Made by a program: the position numbers and the translations under genes
Part shown: one piece after another, positions 34,348 to 42,257 of the stretch
How positions within the stretch are numbered: the first letter of the stretch is position 1
Layout of the letters: each line of letters opens with the position of its first letter
Notes under the pieces: generated by a model
Databases searched by the model: none
Told to the model about the DNA's origin: nothing
Seen by the model: only the letters and a program-made list of their open reading frames with translations
Origin: Deltaproteobacteria bacterium Ga0077539
GTDB lineage: Bacteria > Myxococcota_A > Polyangia > Polyangiales > Ga0077539
Assembly: GCA_001465015.1 (NCBI GenBank)
Contig: LNEO01000237.1
Location: 1 to 57,223 of the forward strand
Length of the DNA stretch: 57,223 bases
Direction: 5' to 3'

Positions 34348-35322
34348 TCAGAGGTCGAACTCTGTCCCCAACCCTGCGAATCCGATGAATCCCCCGCCTC
34401 GGTTGCGATCTTCGATGTGGTAGCCGGCGAAGCCCAGGATGCGCGGTCGAGCGAAGGGGCCGAGCTTGCGATGAAACACCCACTCGCTGAAGAGCGAGAT
34501 TCGCTGGCGCTGCACGCCGGCGACCAACGCGCGGGCGTATGAATACATGGGTCCGATGTAGAGCCCCGTCTTGTCCGCGCGACGATAGGGCTCGACCAGC
34601 AGCTGCGCGTCGTTGATGAACATCACGTCTCGCCGCGCGATCAGGATGTCGTGCTCGGGCAAGAGGTAGAACGGCTCGTCTCCGTGCAGCGCGTAGAAGC
34701 CGAAGTCGCTCTGGTTGTGCAGCACGATGGGGCCGAGCTGGCCGCGAAGGATCACTCGTCCGAGCGCGCGTTGCACCAGTCCGGGCCTGCACGTCGGGCA
34801 CATCGATCGGGCGTTGTCCGACCAGTCTTCGTTGAGGCCCGAGGTCTCGTAGCGTCGGATCGCGCCGAAGAGACCCAGGTAACCGTACAGGTCGGTCTGC
34901 GCGCGGAGCACGAGCGGCTGGATCGGCGTCCACTCGGCGTACGCTCCCACCGCGAGAAACGCGGGGTTGGCCGCGACCTCGACGCCGACTTCGAAGCGCC
35001 GATTGTCGAGAAACACATTGTCCGACCGCGGCTGGTCCCAGCGGTGACGAAAGCCAGCGAACGCACCGCCGACGAGCTGGTTGATCCCCGCGACGAGGTA
35101 CAAGTCCGCCATCCAATACGAGCGAACGACGTCGGTTCGCGCTGCGCCTGCCGTCGGCGCAGGCTGCGGCGTGTTGGCGACCGGCGCCGCGGCCTGTGAC
35201 GAGGGTTGTTGCGCATCGGCAACCGGCGCGATGGACGGCTGCGCGTGCGCGGCGCTGGCGGCCAGGAGCGTCGCGAAGAACGCCGGCACGGCACGGACTT
35301 TGGGACACCCTGGGGCGAACAT
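34348..35322 (-). CDS. Secreted outer-membrane beta-barrel-like protein
   Basis: A 324-aa exported protein from ATG 35322. Signal peptide MFAPGCPKVRAVPAFFATLL ends ASAAHAQ (type I site). A Pro/Ala/Gln-rich linker (about residues 30-65) leads to many amphipathic aromatic strands (RFEVGVEVAANPAFLAVGAY, LYGYLGLFGAIRRYE, GLYIGPMYSYARAL, RISLFSEWVFHRKL) and the C-terminus ends in FAGLGTEFDL, as outer-membrane barrels do. A pair CPTC occurs mid-protein in a loop. No family recognised. Upstream of the TerB/Coq4 gene on the same strand. Confidence 0.75.
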   Translation of the reverse strand: MFAPGCPKVRAVPAFFATLLAASAAHAQPSIAPVADAQQPSSQAAAPVANTPQPAPTAGAARTDVVRSYWMADLYLVAGINQLVGGAFAGFRHRWDQPRSDNVFLDNRRFEVGVEVAANPAFLAVGAYAEWTPIQPLVLRAQTDLYGYLGLFGAIRRYETSGLNEDWSDNARSMCPTCRPGLVQRALGRVILRGQLGPIVLHNQSDFGFYALHGDEPFYLLPEHDILIARRDVMFINDAQLLVEPYRRADKTGLYIGPMYSYARALVAGVQRQRISLFSEWVFHRKLGPFARPRILGFAGYHIEDRNRGGGFIGFAGLGTEFDL

Positions 35323-35422
35323 GACACGCTGCGAGTTCACGCTCCGTGCCAATACAAACACAGGTATTCTTCGAACCCGTGCCGAAATCGTTGTGCTGAT
35401 CGCGCCACACTTCTCGCAGTAT

Positions 35423-35439
35423 CGTGCCGTCCGGGCACG
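35423..35439. other. Short GC hairpin in a divergent intergenic region
   Basis: CGTGCC-GTCCG-GGCACG, a 6-bp perfect stem with a 5-base loop, lies between the divergent barrel and GNAT genes. It has no T-run, so it is not an intrinsic terminator. It could be an operator or chance. Confidence 0.3.
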
Positions 35440-35531
35440 GTCGCGGAGACCTTCGCGAGGCCATTGTTCGCGCGAAGCGCCGTGGATCTCACGGGAGACG
35501 GCCGGCACGAACGTTGGAGAGCAGACGATCG

Positions 35532-36776
35532 ATGAAGCTCGAGCATCTCAGTGAACGGTTGGCTGACGTGACGCGAACGCTCGCGGATTCGCCGTGGACG
35601 GCGAAGCTCGCCCGCGCGGTGCTCGCCGGTCGAACCGGTGAAATCCGTGTCGTGGCTGCGACGACGCGGCGCGAGGTCGAGCTGTTCTGTCGTTGGCCTG
35701 CGACGCTGTATCGAGGCGACCCCAACTATGTGCAGCCCATCACGACGCAGCTCGCCGATCGGCTGACGCCAGGCAAAGACCCGTTCTGGAGCAACGCCTC
35801 GCGCGAGCTCTTTCTCGCCTATCGCGACGGCGAGGTCGTCGGGACCATCGCTGCCATCGTCGATCCGCATCGCTTCGCGGTGAAGAAAGACCGCGTGGGG
35901 CACTTCGGATGGTTCGAGTGCATCGAGGACGCGCGCGTGGCGAGCGCGCTCTTCGACGCTGCGCGACAGTGGCTTCGCGCCAACGGCTGCGAGGGGATCG
36001 AAGGTCCGTTCAACCCGAGCGTCGCCGAGGAGCACGGGATTCAAGTCGACGGCTTCGACTCGCGGCCCGCGATGATGGAGGGCCACCACAAGCGGTACTA
36101 CGCGTCGTTCGCCGAGCGCGCGGGTCTGCAGCCGGGGCTCGAGGCGTACGCGTGGCTCGTGAAGGCGCCAGAGGGAGGCTCCAAGGAGCTCGCGAAGATC
36201 TTTCCCGAGAAGCTCACGCGCGCGGCGGCGCGGGCGAGGGCGAACAAAGCCGTGAGGGTGCGGTCTCTGGACATCGCCCGGTGGGACGAAGAGCTTCGAC
36301 TCGCGCACGACCTGTTCAATCGCTCGCTGGCCACGGTCGAGGGTTTCGTCCCGATGCCGTGGGACACGTTTCGAACGGTCTGCGAGAGCTTCAAGCCCAT
36401 CGTCGACCCGTCGCTCGTGAAGCTCGTGGAGGTCGACGGCAAGCCCGCTGGCTTCGCGCTGGTGTTGCCCGACGCCAACGAAGCGCTGCAGCTCGCGCAC
36501 GGCCGACTCGACCCGGTCGGGCTCTATCGCGTGTGGCGCAAGATGAAGCGGCTGAAGCGAACGTGCTTCAAGATCCTCGTGATCGACCCGGCGTTTCGCT
36601 CGCGCGGGCTCGAGTCGTTGCTCATCGAGGACTGCACGGTCGCGATGCTCGACAAGGGCTTCGAAGAGGCGGACCTGAGCCTGACCGGCGAAGAGAACGT
36701 CAAGATCAACTTCATCCTCGCGGGCCTGGGCTTCACGATGTATCGCCGCTACCGCCTCTATCGAGGCCCCCTCTGA
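35532..36776 (+). CDS. GNAT-fold acyltransferase-like protein
   Basis: A 414-aa protein from ATG 35532, with GGAGA 11 bases upstream. The N-terminal part (EIRVVAATTRREVELFCRWP) starts a GNAT domain; the C-terminal part carries a coenzyme A-binding-like segment (FKILVIDPAFRSRGLESLLIED, Arg-x-Arg-Gly). Residues in between (GPFNPSVAEEHGIQVDGFDS, PAMMEGHHKRYYASF) match a family of large GNAT-like proteins annotated as hypothetical in many bacteria. The acyl acceptor is not known. It is followed 54 bases later by arfB on the same strand and is divergent from a barrel gene. Confidence 0.7.
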   Translation: MKLEHLSERLADVTRTLADSPWTAKLARAVLAGRTGEIRVVAATTRREVELFCRWPATLYRGDPNYVQPITTQLADRLTPGKDPFWSNASRELFLAYRDGEVVGTIAAIVDPHRFAVKKDRVGHFGWFECIEDARVASALFDAARQWLRANGCEGIEGPFNPSVAEEHGIQVDGFDSRPAMMEGHHKRYYASFAERAGLQPGLEAYAWLVKAPEGGSKELAKIFPEKLTRAAARARANKAVRVRSLDIARWDEELRLAHDLFNRSLATVEGFVPMPWDTFRTVCESFKPIVDPSLVKLVEVDGKPAGFALVLPDANEALQLAHGRLDPVGLYRVWRKMKRLKRTCFKILVIDPAFRSRGLESLLIEDCTVAMLDKGFEEADLSLTGEENVKINFILAGLGFTMYRRYRLYRGPL

Positions 36777-36830
36777 CGCCACTAGTGTAGTTGTGGCACA
36801 GGCGCGCTTTCGCATACGCTGCTCGAGGCC

Positions 36831-37250
36831 ATGGCGGACCTCGAGATCAACGACGCGATCGCGATTCCTGAAGAGTTGATCACGTGGACCGCTGTGCGCT
36901 CTGGCGGGCCGGGAGGGCAAAACGTCAACAAGGTCGCGTCCAAGATCGACCTGCGATTCGAGCTCTCGCGGTGCGAGCAGCTCCCCGAAGCGGCGAGGGC
37001 GAGGCTGCGAGCGAACAACGGCTCGAAGCTCGACGCCGAGGGGCGCCTCTGCATCACGAGCACCAAGACGCGCGATCAGCTCAAGAACCTCGAGGACGCG
37101 CGGGACAAGCTCGCGGCGCTCATCCGCGCGGCGCTGATCGAGCCGAAGAAGCGCAAGCCGACGAAGCCCTCGCACGGCAGCAAGATGCGCAGGCTCGACG
37201 AGAAGAAGCGCAACAGCGACAAGAAGCGCGACCGTCGCAGCGACGATTGA
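36831..37250 (+). CDS. arfB: Alternative ribosome-rescue factor ArfB (YaeJ)
   Basis: A 139-aa peptidyl-tRNA hydrolase that rescues stalled ribosomes. The release-factor motif GGQ is in TAVRSGGPGGQNVNKVASKI (about residues 22-41), followed by the conserved catalytic domain (SKIDLRFELSRCEQLPE). The C-terminal tail (EPKKRKPTKPSHGSKMRRLD and following) is Lys/Arg-rich, as required to enter the mRNA channel. Length equals E. coli ArfB (140 aa). ATG 36831. Confidence 0.95.
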   Translation: MADLEINDAIAIPEELITWTAVRSGGPGGQNVNKVASKIDLRFELSRCEQLPEAARARLRANNGSKLDAEGRLCITSTKTRDQLKNLEDARDKLAALIRAALIEPKKRKPTKPSHGSKMRRLDEKKRNSDKKRDRRSDD

Positions 37251-37259
37251 GACGGTGTC

Positions 37260-38447
37260 TCAGCGCGCCGCGATCTTCCAGGTGTCGTGGTACTCGGGGG
37301 TCTCCAGGGCGATCGCGTTTGCCGTGAGGTCGAGGGGCAAGAACGTGTCGAGCATCACCGCGAGCTCGTCGGTGCGGTTGGTCCCGATGGATCGCTCGTA
37401 CGCGCCCGGATGCGGCCCGTGAGGAACGCCCATCGGGTGGAGCGACATGCACCCCGGTCCTACGCCCTTTCGGCTCGTGAAATTGCCGCGCACGTACAAG
37501 ATCACCTCGTCGCAGTCGACCGCGGTGTGCGGGTACGGGCACGGGACGGCCTTCTCGTGAAAGTCGGTGACGCGAGGGACGAAGCTGCACACGATGAAGC
37601 CCTCGCCTGCGAAGGTCATATGCGCGGTCGGCGGCAGGTGAACCTGCCCGATCCGCGGCTGAAATCGCAGGATCGGAAACACGATCGGGTACATGGTCCC
37701 GTCCCAGCCGACGATGTCGAGCGGGTGGTGAGGCATGGTCCGCTCGCTGAAGCGATCACGGACCTTGTAGACCACCGTCTGCGGGCCGGACGGTCCCATC
37801 GACGGGTCCCACGCGGCGCCTTCGGGCCGGATGAAATCCCGATGACAGTACGGGGCGTCCATCTTGAGCTGCCCCGTGGGATTGCGAAACTGCGTGGGGA
37901 TTCGCAGCTCCTTTCGCGCTTCCATCACCATGAATTGATGGCCGCTCCCCTCGAGGTGCCAGCGGTGAATCACGCCCTTGGGAACCCACACGTAGTCGCC
38001 TTCATCGAAGGACAACCAGCCGAACGACGACTCGAGCCTTCCCTTGCCCGAGTAGACGTAGACGAGCTCGTCGCCGTCTCCGTTGCTGGAATACACGTCG
38101 TCCGACGCCGTCGGCTTCGCGAGCAGCACGACGAGGTCCGGGTTGAACAGCACGGGCACTCGGCAATCGACGAACTGCCCGCCGGTCGGCACCTTGTTCG
38201 AGTCGAACAAGCGTCGCCGCACCGTCTGATCCTCGGCCACCGCCGCCACGGGCGCCGCCCAGCCGCGGGCGCTCTTGCGCACCGCGCCGTCGTCGGTCGT
38301 CGGAAACGCGTGGTAGAGGATCGCGTACGCGCCATCGAAGCCGCGCCGCGTGATGCACTCTTCGTAGTACACGCCGCGTCCGTCGGGGCGGTCGAGGACG
38401 ATGTGGTGCTTTTCGGGGACGATGCCCCTGCGCTGATAGTCGAGCAT
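37260..38447 (-). CDS. hmgA: Homogentisate 1,2-dioxygenase-like enzyme
   Basis: A 395-aa cupin-fold enzyme from ATG 38447 (MLDYQRRGIVPEKHHIVLDR). The family signature near the C-terminus is present (ILYVRGNFTSRKGVGPGCMS, LHPMGVPHGPHPGAYERSIG), with His and Glu ligands of the iron site in YPHTAVDCDEV and HGPHP. The enzyme opens the homogentisate ring to 4-maleylacetoacetate in tyrosine and phenylalanine breakdown. It is slightly shorter than typical HmgA (about 430 aa). An FAH-family gene, which could act on the downstream product, lies 2.0 kb away with a LysR regulator between them. Exact substrate is inferred. Confidence 0.8.
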   Translation of the reverse strand: MLDYQRRGIVPEKHHIVLDRPDGRGVYYEECITRRGFDGAYAILYHAFPTTDDGAVRKSARGWAAPVAAVAEDQTVRRRLFDSNKVPTGGQFVDCRVPVLFNPDLVVLLAKPTASDDVYSSNGDGDELVYVYSGKGRLESSFGWLSFDEGDYVWVPKGVIHRWHLEGSGHQFMVMEARKELRIPTQFRNPTGQLKMDAPYCHRDFIRPEGAAWDPSMGPSGPQTVVYKVRDRFSERTMPHHPLDIVGWDGTMYPIVFPILRFQPRIGQVHLPPTAHMTFAGEGFIVCSFVPRVTDFHEKAVPCPYPHTAVDCDEVILYVRGNFTSRKGVGPGCMSLHPMGVPHGPHPGAYERSIGTNRTDELAVMLDTFLPLDLTANAIALETPEYHDTWKIAAR

Positions 38448-38586
38448 GGCGCGCGGAGGATAGCGCGCCTTGGGCGCCGTTGGTCCCCCGCGATCGACCA
38501 CGAAATCAACGCGCACTCTCCGCGCCCGGCGCGCACTGGCTGCGTTCGATTCGACCGAGCATCTGCCCCGTCACGAGGGGCGACGT

Positions 38587-39354
38587 TCAGCGTCGAAAGG
38601 CAGTGAGGTCGACGCGCACCGTGATCGTGTTGGACACCTTGAGGCGCAAGGGAGCGATGACGCTCACGCCGTAGTCCGACAGGTTGATCGAAAAATCGCT
38701 GCGCACGCGGATCATGTCGGCGTTGACTCCGAACTGCTGCATTCCGGCGTGGTCGTTGGAGAGCGGGACGTAGCGGACGCGGACGGGCGCCGTGATCTCG
38801 CGGGTGACGCCGTGCATCGAGAAGCGTCCCGTGACGGTTCCGCTCACTTCGGCGCCGGGCTGAAGCGGCTGCGCGAGGTTGGTGCGCTGCATCTCGAAGG
38901 TGATGTTCGCGAACCGCGCGCCATCGAGCCACATCCCTCCGCGAAGGTGCTCGTCGCGCATGTCCGAGCCCGTGCGCAGCGAGTTGACGCTCACTTGAAC
39001 GCGGCCCGTGAATCCCTGGCTGGGAGCGTTGGGATTGACCGTGAAATTCCCCTGCGTGTCCGTGCTGACGCCGTCGATGGTCTCGAGGGGCGCGTCCGAT
39101 TGAAACGCGACGCGGGACATTCCGCCGGGTCGCACTTCGAATTGGGTCGGGCCGGTGGGGCGCGGCTGCGGCGCCACAGCGGTCTGCGCGGGTTGTGGCG
39201 CGGCCGCGGCGTCCGCGGGCGCAGCGCCGGCGTCGCGTCGTTGCTGTCCGGGAGCGCCTTGCCGTCCCTGCCCGCGCGACTGCGCGAAGGCCGAGGTGGC
39301 CGCGAGGGCCAGCGTGATTCCAGTGATCGTCAGGAGTGTTCGCTTGGTGTTCAT
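38587..39354 (-). CDS. YceI-family periplasmic protein
   Basis: A 255-aa exported protein. Signal peptide MNTKRTLLTITGITLALAAT ends SAFAQ. After a Gln/Arg/Pro/Ala-rich linker of about 45 residues comes the YceI lipocalin-like barrel (about 85-255): FEVRPGGMSRVAFQSDAP, GFTGRVQVSVNSLRTGSDM, RDEHLRGGMWLDGARFANIT, TGRFSMHGVTREITAPV. YceI proteins bind isoprenoid or amphiphilic molecules in the periplasm; the ligand here is unknown. Divergent from the LysR gene, sharing the palindrome region. Confidence 0.9.
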   Translation of the reverse strand: MNTKRTLLTITGITLALAATSAFAQSRGQGRQGAPGQQRRDAGAAPADAAAAPQPAQTAVAPQPRPTGPTQFEVRPGGMSRVAFQSDAPLETIDGVSTDTQGNFTVNPNAPSQGFTGRVQVSVNSLRTGSDMRDEHLRGGMWLDGARFANITFEMQRTNLAQPLQPGAEVSGTVTGRFSMHGVTREITAPVRVRYVPLSNDHAGMQQFGVNADMIRVRSDFSINLSDYGVSVIAPLRLKVSNTITVRVDLTAFRR

Positions 39355-39420
39355 GGTGTCGATGGACGAGCAGCCTAGGCGAATGAAAACAAAGCAGAAG
39401 TGGCGCTCATACGACGAACT

Positions 39421-39439
39421 CTATCGAAAATTTCGATAG
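39421..39439. promoter_or_regulatory. Perfect 19-bp palindrome, probable operator for the divergent LysR/YceI pair
   Basis: CTATCGAAAATTTCGATAG is a perfect inverted repeat (9-bp arms, 1-base centre), ending 22 bases before the LysR ATG at 39462. It is A/T-rich inside a G/C-rich region and stands in the 107-bp gap between the two divergent genes. LysR proteins commonly bind interrupted dyads in such gaps and repress their own gene. Confidence 0.65.
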
Positions 39440-39461
39440 TATACGGGTCGAGCGCCGACCG

Positions 39462-40424
39462 ATGAAACGCCCTGCGCAAGACCTCTCGCTCGAGCAGCTT
39501 CGCGTGCTCGTGTCGGTGGCTGACCATGGCTCTCTCTCCGCTGCGGCCCGCGAGCTTCGGCGCGCGCAGAGCTCGATCAGCTACTCGATCTCCGAGCTCG
39601 AAGAGCGGCTCGGCGTGCTCTTGCTCGACCGATCGGGCTACCGACCGGCGCTCACGCCGCAGGGCCTGGTGGTGCTCGCCGAGGCCAGGGCCGTGCTGGC
39701 CAACGTCGATCGACTCGCCGCGGTCGCGAGCACCATGGACACGCGTCGCGTCGAGGGACGGCTGCGCGTCGCCATCGACAACCTCCTGCTCTGCGAAGAT
39801 CTAGGGCGCTTGTTCGCGCCGTTCGCAGAGCGGTTTCCGCCGACCCAGCTCGTGCTGCGGGCCGAGTCTGCGCGAACCGCGGTCTCGCTCGTTCGCGAGG
39901 GCGAGTGTGACCTCGCGTTGCACGTCCTGCTCGGCGAAGTCGTCGCGGGTCTGGTGCACGAGCCGCTCGGGTCGATCGAGCTCGTTCACGTCGTCGCGCC
40001 CGGCCATCCGCTCTCGTCGCACGAAGGAGTGATTCCGCTGGCGATGTCTCGGCAGCACGTGCAGCTCGTGATGAGCGACCGAAACCCCGACGCGTTCAAG
40101 AGCAAGGACCTCGGCGTGACCGGCGGGCCCACGTGGCGATTCATGGACATGTCGTTGCGGCTCTCAGCGTTGCGCGCGGGAGTGGGCTATGGCTCGCTCC
40201 CTTGGTGGATGGCCGACCCCGAGCTTCGCGCCGGGCACCTCGTGCGCGTGACGCTCGAGTTGCCCCTTCCACCACCGCTCGAAATCGTCGCCACGCATCG
40301 AGCCCCGCGCGCGCTCGGCCCAGCGGCGCGCTGGGTGGTTCAGACGTTTGGCGCCGCAGTGCCCCTTCGCGAACGAGACACCGGCGGGCTCCGCGCGAAG
40401 CCGCGCCCTTCGCGCGGTCGGTGA
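39462..40424 (+). CDS. LysR-family transcriptional regulator
   Basis: A 320-aa regulator. The N-terminal HTH (LSLEQLRVLVSVADHGSLSA, AARELRRAQSSISYSISELE) is canonical for LysR; the effector domain (about residues 95-300) is a typical periplasmic-binding fold with VEGRLRVAIDNLLLCEDLG at its start. The effector is unknown. It is divergent from yceI with a palindrome in the shared region, and it is followed by the convergent FAH-family gene 27 bases later. It is a candidate regulator of yceI or the homogentisate-like genes. Confidence 0.92.
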   Translation: MKRPAQDLSLEQLRVLVSVADHGSLSAAARELRRAQSSISYSISELEERLGVLLLDRSGYRPALTPQGLVVLAEARAVLANVDRLAAVASTMDTRRVEGRLRVAIDNLLLCEDLGRLFAPFAERFPPTQLVLRAESARTAVSLVREGECDLALHVLLGEVVAGLVHEPLGSIELVHVVAPGHPLSSHEGVIPLAMSRQHVQLVMSDRNPDAFKSKDLGVTGGPTWRFMDMSLRLSALRAGVGYGSLPWWMADPELRAGHLVRVTLELPLPPPLEIVATHRAPRALGPAARWVVQTFGAAVPLRERDTGGLRAKPRPSRGR

Positions 40425-40451
40425 GCCGCGCCGAAGCGGACGAAGCGCGCG

Positions 40452-41411
40452 TTATGCCGGGTGCTTGCGCTTGTGCTCGAATTTGGGCGGCGCGGGCGAG
40501 CGCCCGACCTTGCTGCGAAGCACGCCGACGCGGCTCGCCTCGAGCTCGACCACGTCGCCGTCGCTCAAGAACTTGTCGAGCTCGAGCCCGCAGCCGAAGC
40601 CGACGGTGCCAGAGCCGATCACGTCGCCCGCCCACAGCTCGATGCCCTGGCACGCGAACGAGATGATCTCGCCGAACGAGTACTCTGCGCTGCCGAAGAG
40701 CGCCCTCGACCACTCGGCGCCGTTCACGCGCGCGACGAGCTCGACCGCGTCGATGTCGCCGATCTCGTCGGGCGTCACCAAGACGGGGCCGAGCTGGTTT
40801 GCGAAGTCCTTGCCCTTGGCGGGGCCGAGGCCCATCGCCATGACCTTTCGTTGCGCCGCGCGCGCGGTGCAGTCGTTGAAGATCGTGTAGCCGATGACGG
40901 CGCTGGTCGCCTGCTGGACCGTCGCGTCCTTGACGTTGCACCCGAGCACCGCCGCGAACTCGAGCTCGTAGTCGCACATGGTTTCATCGGGCGGAAACGG
41001 GATCGTCGCCTCGTGCCCGAACAGCGCGCGGGGATTGCTTCGGTAGTACGTCGGCACCTCGTACCACTCGGGCGGAACCCCGAGGCCTCGCTTGGAGCGC
41101 GCGTTCTTCACGTGGGTCTCGAACGCGTATCCGTCGAGGATCTGGCAGCTGCGCGGCACGGGCGCGTCCCACAGAAACGAGCCGGGCGTGAGCTTCGCGG
41201 TCGCCGGGCGGTTGCCTGCGATCAGCGAGCGGTCGAGCTGCGAGAGCTGCTCGACGGTGCCGAAGGCGTCTCCCGCGAACAGGGTGTCGAAGTCCTTTGG
41301 CGCCTGTGGCGCTCCGAGGGTGGTCGCCAGCTCGCTGGCAAGAAAGAGCTCTCCGTCGCGCTCGATGGCGAGGCGACGAGTCTGTGAGATCCGAATGCAC
41401 GCCAGACGCAT
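40452..41411 (-). CDS. Fumarylacetoacetate hydrolase (FAH) family protein
   Basis: A 319-aa enzyme from ATG 41411 (MRLACIRISQTRRLAIERDG). The FAH catalytic core is visible: metal ligands Glu and Glu in CDYELEFAAVLG (about residues 147-157), Asp in IFNDCTARAAQ (about 177-187), and AKGKDFANQLGPVLVTPDE. The family includes fumarylacetoacetase, 2-oxo-hept-3-ene-dioate hydratase and oxaloacetate decarboxylases, and this short bacterial form cannot be assigned by sequence alone. The hmgA-like gene nearby makes a role in the last step of tyrosine breakdown (fumarylacetoacetate to fumarate and acetoacetate) plausible. A maleylacetoacetate isomerase was not found in the window. Confidence 0.85.
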   Translation of the reverse strand: MRLACIRISQTRRLAIERDGELFLASELATTLGAPQAPKDFDTLFAGDAFGTVEQLSQLDRSLIAGNRPATAKLTPGSFLWDAPVPRSCQILDGYAFETHVKNARSKRGLGVPPEWYEVPTYYRSNPRALFGHEATIPFPPDETMCDYELEFAAVLGCNVKDATVQQATSAVIGYTIFNDCTARAAQRKVMAMGLGPAKGKDFANQLGPVLVTPDEIGDIDAVELVARVNGAEWSRALFGSAEYSFGEIISFACQGIELWAGDVIGSGTVGFGCGLELDKFLSDGDVVELEASRVGVLRSKVGRSPAPPKFEHKRKHPA

Positions 41412-41468
41412 AGCTTCTCGATACCTGTGCGTGCCCACAGTGGTCAACGTCCGGTCGCTCGGGTGACA

Positions 41469-42251
41469 ATGATCTTCATGAACGCTCATCGACCGTCCTT
41501 TGACTGGCGCGCGCGCCAGGGACTCGCGCTGATTTCGCTGATTTCGCTGATTTCGCTGGGAGCCTGCGGAATGCCTGTCGATCCCGGGACAGACACCGGC
41601 GTCCCGCGGCGCGACACGGGCGTGAGCGCGGATACGGGCATCGTCGAGGACTCTGGCGTGATCGAGGACACCGGAGCTCCCGCTGATGTTCAGCCGGCGG
41701 ATTCGGGCGTGGTCGACGACGTACCGAGCGACGTTCCCTCCTGCACGCCGCGCTGCGAGGGCAGGGTGTGCGGCGACGATGGGTGCGGGAGCGTCTGTGG
41801 AATGTGCGGCGGAGGCGCGACGTGCACCGCGATGGGCACCTGCACGCTCACGGGAATGATGGGCGGCGGTCAGTTCTCGATCACCGCGGTGCAGGGCACC
41901 ATCAACGCGCGCAACGGCTCCGGCGGCGAGTGGGACGTCGGGATCAACATGACCTTTCGGCTCCCGGACCCGAAGGTGTGCATCACGATCGGCTCGGGGC
42001 GCGAAGAGTGCTCGGGGTTCATCAACAACACGATCACCCCGACGTGGGCCTTTCGCTTTCCCTCGGGCGTCGACGCCGCGCAGCTCACGGGCGGGATGCT
42101 CCGCGTGCGACTGGCCGACGACGACACGGCGTTCGACGATCCCATTTGCGCGATCGCGCCGGCGATGGTGTCTGCGATGGACGTGACGGCGATGCGCTTC
42201 GAGCACCGCTGCGCGCTCGGAAGCGTGATCTTTCGCCTCACCCCCCGCTGA
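41469..42251 (+). CDS. Cys-rich lipoprotein with DTG linker
   Basis: A 260-aa lipoprotein. Starts at ATG 41469 or 41478; the signal peptide hydrophobic core is a repeat (ALISLISLISLGAC) with lipobox LGAC. A linker of DTG/DSG units (TDTGVPRRDTGVSADTGIVE) is followed by a Cys knot-like segment (CEGRVCGDDGCGSVCGMCGG), a short module seen repeatedly in myxobacterial lipoproteins. The last ~135 residues (FSITAVQGTINARN...GSVIFRLTPR) form a beta-domain with Cys in pairs (KVCITIGSGREECSG). Function unknown. Convergent with the metallophosphoesterase gene. Confidence 0.75.
   Translation: MIFMNAHRPSFDWRARQGLALISLISLISLGACGMPVDPGTDTGVPRRDTGVSADTGIVEDSGVIEDTGAPADVQPADSGVVDDVPSDVPSCTPRCEGRVCGDDGCGSVCGMCGGGATCTAMGTCTLTGMMGGGQFSITAVQGTINARNGSGGEWDVGINMTFRLPDPKVCITIGSGREECSGFINNTITPTWAFRFPSGVDAAQLTGGMLRVRLADDDTAFDDPICAIAPAMVSAMDVTAMRFEHRCALGSVIFRLTPR
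41529..41555 (+). repeat. 9-bp triplet repeat inside a signal-peptide core
   Basis: CTGATTTCG occurs three times head to tail, encoding Leu-Ile-Ser x3 in the hydrophobic core. Adding or losing a unit keeps the frame but changes signal-peptide length by three residues. Confidence 0.85.
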
Positions 42252-42257
42252 TCACGG

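Noticed and set aside
35423..35439. Intrinsic terminator at the GC hairpin
   Set aside because: Six-bp stem without a T-run and located between divergent starts; kept only as a weak structural note.
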